Source: Halegenticoccus soli
GTDB lineage: Archaea > Halobacteriota > Halobacteria > Halobacteriales > Haloferacaceae
Assembly (NCBI RefSeq): GCF_002844195.1
Contig: NZ_PEND01000004.1
Span: 372,001-436,000 of the forward strand
DNA: 64,000 nucleotides
Direction of reading: 5' to 3'
Below the pieces are notes generated by a model. The model was not told the DNA's origin. It worked only from the letters and a program-made list of their open reading frames with translations, and ran no database searches. Of this stretch, positions 60,569 through 64,000 are shown in pieces. Numbering within the stretch: the stretch's first letter is position 1; each line of letters starts with the position of its first letter. A program made the position numbers and the translations under genes.

Positions 60569-61900
60569 ATGGCGGAGCTGAACGCGTTCATCACCGAAGA
60601 GACGGTCGAGAGCGACGCCGACGGTCCGCTCTCGGGGAAGACGATCGCCGTGAAGGACAACATCAGCACCGAGGGGCTGCGGACGACCTGCGGATCGGCG
60701 ATGCTCGAGGAGTACGTGCCGCCGTACGACGCGACCGTCGTGACGCGGCTCAAGGAGTCCGGCGCGACCATCGTCGGCAAGACCAACATGGACGAGTTCG
60801 GGATGGGCGGCACCACCGAGACGTCCGCCTACGGCCCCACGAAGAACCCGGTCGACCACTCGCGCGTCCCCGGCGGTTCGTCCGGCGGGAGCGCCGCGGC
60901 CGTCGCGGCCGGCGACGCGGATCTCGCGCTCGGCACCGACACCGGCGGCTCGGTTCGCAACCCCGCCGCCTTCTGCGGGGTCGTCGGTATCAAACCCACC
61001 TACGGCCTCGTCTCGCGGTACGGCCTGGTCGCCTACGCGAACAGCCTCGAACAGATCGGCCCGCTCGCCCCGACCGTGCGGGAGGCCGCCGAACTGCTCG
61101 ACGTCATCGCCGGTCCCGACGACAGCGACTCGACGACGCGCGAGGAGGGGGCCGACTCGAACTACGCGGCCGCGGCCGACGGCGACGTGGACGGGCTGAC
61201 GGTCGGCGTGGTCACGGATCTCGTCGAGGGGGCGGACGACCGCGTCGTCGAGGTGTTCGAGGACGCCGTGGCCGACCTCGAATCGGAGGGCGCGACCGTC
61301 CGCGAGGTGAGCCTCGACTCGCTCGAACACGCGGTGCAGGCGTACTACGTCATCGCGATGTCGGAGGCGTCGTCGAACCTCGCGCGGTACGACGGCGTCC
61401 GGTACGGCGTCTCCGCGAGCAGCGCGAGCGGTGGCTCGGAGGACGGGCGGAGCGAGTCCTCCGGCGTCTCCGGCGGCTTCGAGGGCAACTGGAACGACTC
61501 GTTCGCGCGGTCGCGCGAGGCGGGGTTCGGCCCCGAGGTCAAGCGGCGCGTCCTGCTCGGCACCTACGCGCTCTCGGCGGGGTACCACGAGAAGTACTAC
61601 AAGAAGGCCCAGGACGCCCGCGCGTGGATCAAGCGGGACTTCGACGAGGCGCTCTCGGAGGCCGACGTGCTCGCCTCGCCAACGATGCCCGTCCTCCCGC
61701 CGAAGCTCGGCGAGAGCCTCTCGGACCCGCTGCAGCTGTACCTCATCGACGCGAACACCGTCCCCGTGAACCTCGCGAACCTCCCCGCGATCTCCGTCCC
61801 GGCGGGCGAGGCTGACGGCCTCCCTGTCGGCCTCCAGCTCGTCGGGTCCAAGTTCGGCGAGGCGGAGATCGTCCGGGCGGCGAGCGCCGCGGAATCGTAG
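60569..61900 (+). CDS. gatA: Asp-tRNA(Asn)/Glu-tRNA(Gln) amidotransferase subunit GatA
   Basis: 443 aa amidase-signature enzyme that hydrolyses glutamine and supplies ammonia to GatB. The triad is Lys29 (IAVKDNIS), cis-Ser104 (PGGSSGGSAA) and Ser128 (TDTGGSVR), with the spacing of bacterial GatA. An N-terminus shorter by about 50 residues is usual for archaeal GatA. A short Ser/Gly-rich insert (ASSASGGSEDGRSESS) sits around residue 285. Together with gatC it forms a two-gene operon. Confidence 0.94.
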   Translation: MAELNAFITEETVESDADGPLSGKTIAVKDNISTEGLRTTCGSAMLEEYVPPYDATVVTRLKESGATIVGKTNMDEFGMGGTTETSAYGPTKNPVDHSRVPGGSSGGSAAAVAAGDADLALGTDTGGSVRNPAAFCGVVGIKPTYGLVSRYGLVAYANSLEQIGPLAPTVREAAELLDVIAGPDDSDSTTREEGADSNYAAAADGDVDGLTVGVVTDLVEGADDRVVEVFEDAVADLESEGATVREVSLDSLEHAVQAYYVIAMSEASSNLARYDGVRYGVSASSASGGSEDGRSESSGVSGGFEGNWNDSFARSREAGFGPEVKRRVLLGTYALSAGYHEKYYKKAQDARAWIKRDFDEALSEADVLASPTMPVLPPKLGESLSDPLQLYLIDANTVPVNLANLPAISVPAGEADGLPVGLQLVGSKFGEAEIVRAASAAES

Positions 61901-61908
61901 TCTCGACG

Positions 61909-61983
61909 CCGCGCTCGGGCTCCGCGTTCGGGGTTCGCGCCCGGATCCCGCGCTCGGACGCGCCGTTCGAATTCCGCGCTCGG
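61909..61983. repeat. Imperfect direct repeats downstream of gatA
   Basis: The decamer CCGCGCTCGG occurs three times, at 61909, 61948 and 61974, with partial similarity extending beyond each. It lies in the 163-bp gap between gatA and trkA. No function is apparent. Confidence 0.4.
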
Positions 61984-62063
61984 ACCCGCGCCTCGTGAAC
62001 GATACGCGCGCCCAGGGCACGGATTGAAAACGTTTTGACCCCGCCGGTCACACCTCCGGTGAG

Positions 62064-62765
62064 ATGTACATCGTCATCGTCGGCGCCGGCAACATCGGCG
62101 AGCCTCTCATCGAGATCGCCACCGCCGGCGGCAACGAGGTCGTCGTCATCGAACGCGACGAGCGGAAGGCCGAACGGGCGGCCGCGGAGTACGACTGCCT
62201 CGTCCTCAACGACGACGCGACGGTGAGGGACACGCTCATCGACGCCGGGGCCGACCGCGCCGACGCCCTCATCTCGACGACGGACCAGGACGCCACGAAC
62301 ATCATGGTCTGTCTGCTCGGCAGCGAACTCGAGATCCCCCACATCGTGTCCGTCGTCCACAACCCCGACCACATGGACCTGTTCCGCCGGATCGGGGTGA
62401 ACACGATGGAGAACCCCCAGCGGCTCATCGCCGAGTACCTCTACCGGGCGGTCAAGCGCCCCTCCATCGTCGACTACATGCGCATCGGCGAGAAGGCCGA
62501 GGTGTTCGAGATCCGCGTCGGCGACGACGCGCCCGTCGTCGGCATGACGATCCAGGAGGCGGCGCACGAGGGGCTCTTTCGGGACAGGATCCTCATCGTC
62601 GCGGTCGAGCGCGCGGGCGAGACCGAACCGATCATGCCGCGCGGCGACACCGAGATCCGCGCCGGCGACCTGCTCACCGTCTACTCCGAGGAGGGCGCGA
62701 CGCCGGCCGTGACCGACATCTTCGGTCACTTCGAGGACCACAGCCAGGCACAGGAACCGCGCTGA
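62064..62765 (+). CDS. trkA: TrkA family potassium uptake regulatory protein
   Basis: 233 aa. N-terminal RCK/TrkA-N Rossmann domain with IVIVGAGNIGEPL (NAD(H)-binding GxGxxG) and VVVIERDE as its acidic end. The C-terminal TrkA-C domain covers about residues 145-225 (PVVGMTIQEAAHEGLFRDRILIVAV). It gates the Trk potassium transporter encoded directly downstream. Potassium accumulation is the main osmotic strategy of haloarchaea. The palindromic AAAACGTTTT at 62027-62036 is at TATA distance, and GGTGA precedes the ATG as a weak Shine-Dalgarno. Confidence 0.9.
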   Translation: MYIVIVGAGNIGEPLIEIATAGGNEVVVIERDERKAERAAAEYDCLVLNDDATVRDTLIDAGADRADALISTTDQDATNIMVCLLGSELEIPHIVSVVHNPDHMDLFRRIGVNTMENPQRLIAEYLYRAVKRPSIVDYMRIGEKAEVFEIRVGDDAPVVGMTIQEAAHEGLFRDRILIVAVERAGETEPIMPRGDTEIRAGDLLTVYSEEGATPAVTDIFGHFEDHSQAQEPR

Positions 62766-62766
62766 G

Positions 62767-64000
62767 ATGTCTCGCCACGTCTCGCGTCGCCGCGGTCGGC
62801 GCAGCACCGTCGCGGGGGTCCCGGCGGACCTGGCGACGATCGCGCGCGACGTCGGGTCCCTGCTCGCCATGCAGGCGGCGCTCATGACCGTCACGGTCGG
62901 CGTCGCCGCGGTCTTCGGCGAATGGTACGCGGCGCTCGCGTTCCTCGTCGCGGGCGGCCTGACGGCCGGGGTCGGGCTCGGCGCGCGGCGGCTGTTCGCC
63001 GAAGCTCCCAATCCGCGGGCCAAACACGGCATGATCATCGCCGCCGCCGGGTGGCTGTCGACGGCCGCCTTCGGGGCGCTGCCGTTCCTGTTCGCGGCGC
63101 ACTTCGTGCCCACCGAGGCGATGCAGTCGTACGTCCCCGCGGGGGCGGACTACGCGCAGTCGAGCCTGATCTACTTCCGGAACCCGCTCCACGCCCTGTT
63201 CGAGAGCATGAGCGGGTGGACCGGCAGCGGCCTCACCATGGCGGTCCACGAGCCGTCGCTCCCGCGGTCGATCCAGTGGTGGCGCTCTCTCATCCAGTGG
63301 GTGGGCGGCGTCGGCGTGATCGTCCTCACGGTGTCGATACTCGCGCGCCCGGGGAGCGGGAGCTACGCGCTCTACCGGGGCGAGGCCCGCGAGGAGAAGA
63401 TCCACCCGAGCGTCATCTCCACGGTTCGCACCGTCTGGAAGATCTTCGTGCTCTACACGGTTATCTCGGTGGTGGCGCTCTTCGCGGCGATCCGCGCGAG
63501 CGACTACGGGTCGCAGCTCCCGCTCCGGGAGGCGGGGTGGCAGGCGCTCAACCACGCGATGACCGGGCTCGCGACCGGCGGGTTCAGCGTCACCGACAAC
63601 TCCATCGCGACGTACAACTCGCCGCTCGTCGAGGGCGTCCTCCTGCCGATCATGACCCTCGGGGCGATCGCGTTCCCCATCCACTACGTCGTTCTCGAGG
63701 ACAGGAACCTCCGGCTGCTCGCGTCCGACCTCCAGACGCGGTGGCTGTTCATCCTGTTCGCGGTGGGCTCGTTCCTCCTCGCGACGCAGAACGTCGTCGC
63801 GCTTCCCGCGACCGAGGCGGCGTTCACCGGCGGGGCCGACTGGCTCGGACTCCCCTCGCTCGGGCTGGTGACCGTCGCGCAGGCCGACGCGCTGCGCGAC
63901 TCCGTCTTTCAGTTCGTCAGCGCGCTCACCTGCACCGGCTTTCAGTCCTCGCCCATCGGGGAGTGGAGCGCGGGCGGGAAGCTCATCGTCTCCGGCGCGA
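62767..64000 (+). CDS. trkH: TrkH-type potassium transporter (partial, cut by the window end)
   Basis: The reading frame begins at ATG 62767, 1 nt after the trkA stop, and stays open to the window edge, so at least 411 residues. It reads MSRHVSRRRGRRSTVAG and then membrane helices typical of TrkH/KtrB. Three of the four potassium-filter loops are visible: SGWTGSGLTM, TGLATGGFSV and SALTCTGFQS, each with the key glycine. IQWVGGVGVIVLTVSIL is a further signature. It imports K+ together with TrkA. The 3' end lies outside the window. Confidence 0.92.
   Translation, partial: MSRHVSRRRGRRSTVAGVPADLATIARDVGSLLAMQAALMTVTVGVAAVFGEWYAALAFLVAGGLTAGVGLGARRLFAEAPNPRAKHGMIIAAAGWLSTAAFGALPFLFAAHFVPTEAMQSYVPAGADYAQSSLIYFRNPLHALFESMSGWTGSGLTMAVHEPSLPRSIQWWRSLIQWVGGVGVIVLTVSILARPGSGSYALYRGEAREEKIHPSVISTVRTVWKIFVLYTVISVVALFAAIRASDYGSQLPLREAGWQALNHAMTGLATGGFSVTDNSIATYNSPLVEGVLLPIMTLGAIAFPIHYVVLEDRNLRLLASDLQTRWLFILFAVGSFLLATQNVVALPATEAAFTGGADWLGLPSLGLVTVAQADALRDSVFQFVSALTCTGFQSSPIGEWSAGGKLIVSGA

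Noticed and set aside
1-64000. CRISPR arrays, insertion sequences, integrases, rRNA and tRNA genes
   Set aside because: No regularly spaced repeats, transposase or integrase motifs, or RNA gene signatures were seen while reading both strands.

Overview
This 64 kb window is chromosomal DNA of an extremely halophilic archaeon (class Halobacteria). The GC content is very high, the encoded proteins are strongly acidic, and the gene content is archaeal: RNA polymerase subunit L, TFB, the GatCA amidotransferase, a PurN-PurH fusion and a FolC-FolP fusion. Secreted proteins carry Tat-type signals with lipoboxes. Many promoters place a TATA box 25-32 nt upstream of the start codon, which implies leaderless mRNAs. 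No rRNA, tRNA, CRISPR array, insertion sequence or prophage is visible. The genus cannot be fixed from the sequence alone.

Layout: 0-7.3 kb holds a DJ-1/PfpI-like gene and a five-gene peptide/nickel-type ABC importer. 7.5-8.1 kb holds a purine phosphoribosyltransferase. 8.2-16.4 kb is a nine-gene Mrp/Mnh-type cation/proton antiporter operon, tightly overlapped and read on the minus strand, followed by an MscS channel. 17.7-19.7 kb carries coaBC and an alpha/beta hydrolase. 20.1-26.1 kb is a lysine operon using the succinylase route (dapA-dapB-dapD-lysA-dapF-dapE). 26.2-29.3 kb has a stress protein, a small zinc ribbon protein, and a halocyanin plus two-domain multicopper oxidase pair. 29.7-38.7 kb is core metabolism: purB, purNH, a CPBP protease, folCP, rpoL, a DUF1684 gene and hisF. 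38.7-42.5 kb has two tandem GH13 alpha-glucosidases. 42.7-43.8 kb has a small membrane protein and a family 2 glycosyltransferase.

The most interesting part is 43.8-53.6 kb. Three consecutive minus-strand transcription units each carry the same dyad, TTAGG-N4-CCTAA, at the promoter between or over the TATA box and the start codon. The units are a GMC oxidoreductase with a gluconate-dehydrogenase-subunit-3-like partner, a ferric-type ABC importer that ends in a GT39-like membrane protein, and a reversibly glycosylated polypeptide (RGP) family protein. The dyad resembles DtxR/IdeR-type iron boxes. This suggests an iron-responsive block that joins iron uptake to sugar oxidation and surface glycan synthesis; the linkage is inferred from shared operators and order, not proven.

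The last part (53.7-64 kb) holds purL, a small membrane protein, a PHP-domain protein paired with an asparagine-synthase-like protein, a NUDIX hydrolase, a TFB, gatC-gatA, and trkA followed by a trkH that runs off the end of the window. Gaps over 300 bp are 19722-20093 (promoter and dyad upstream of dapA), 29342-29656 (promoter and a purine-rich repeat) and 58028-58397 (two inverted repeats, no gene).
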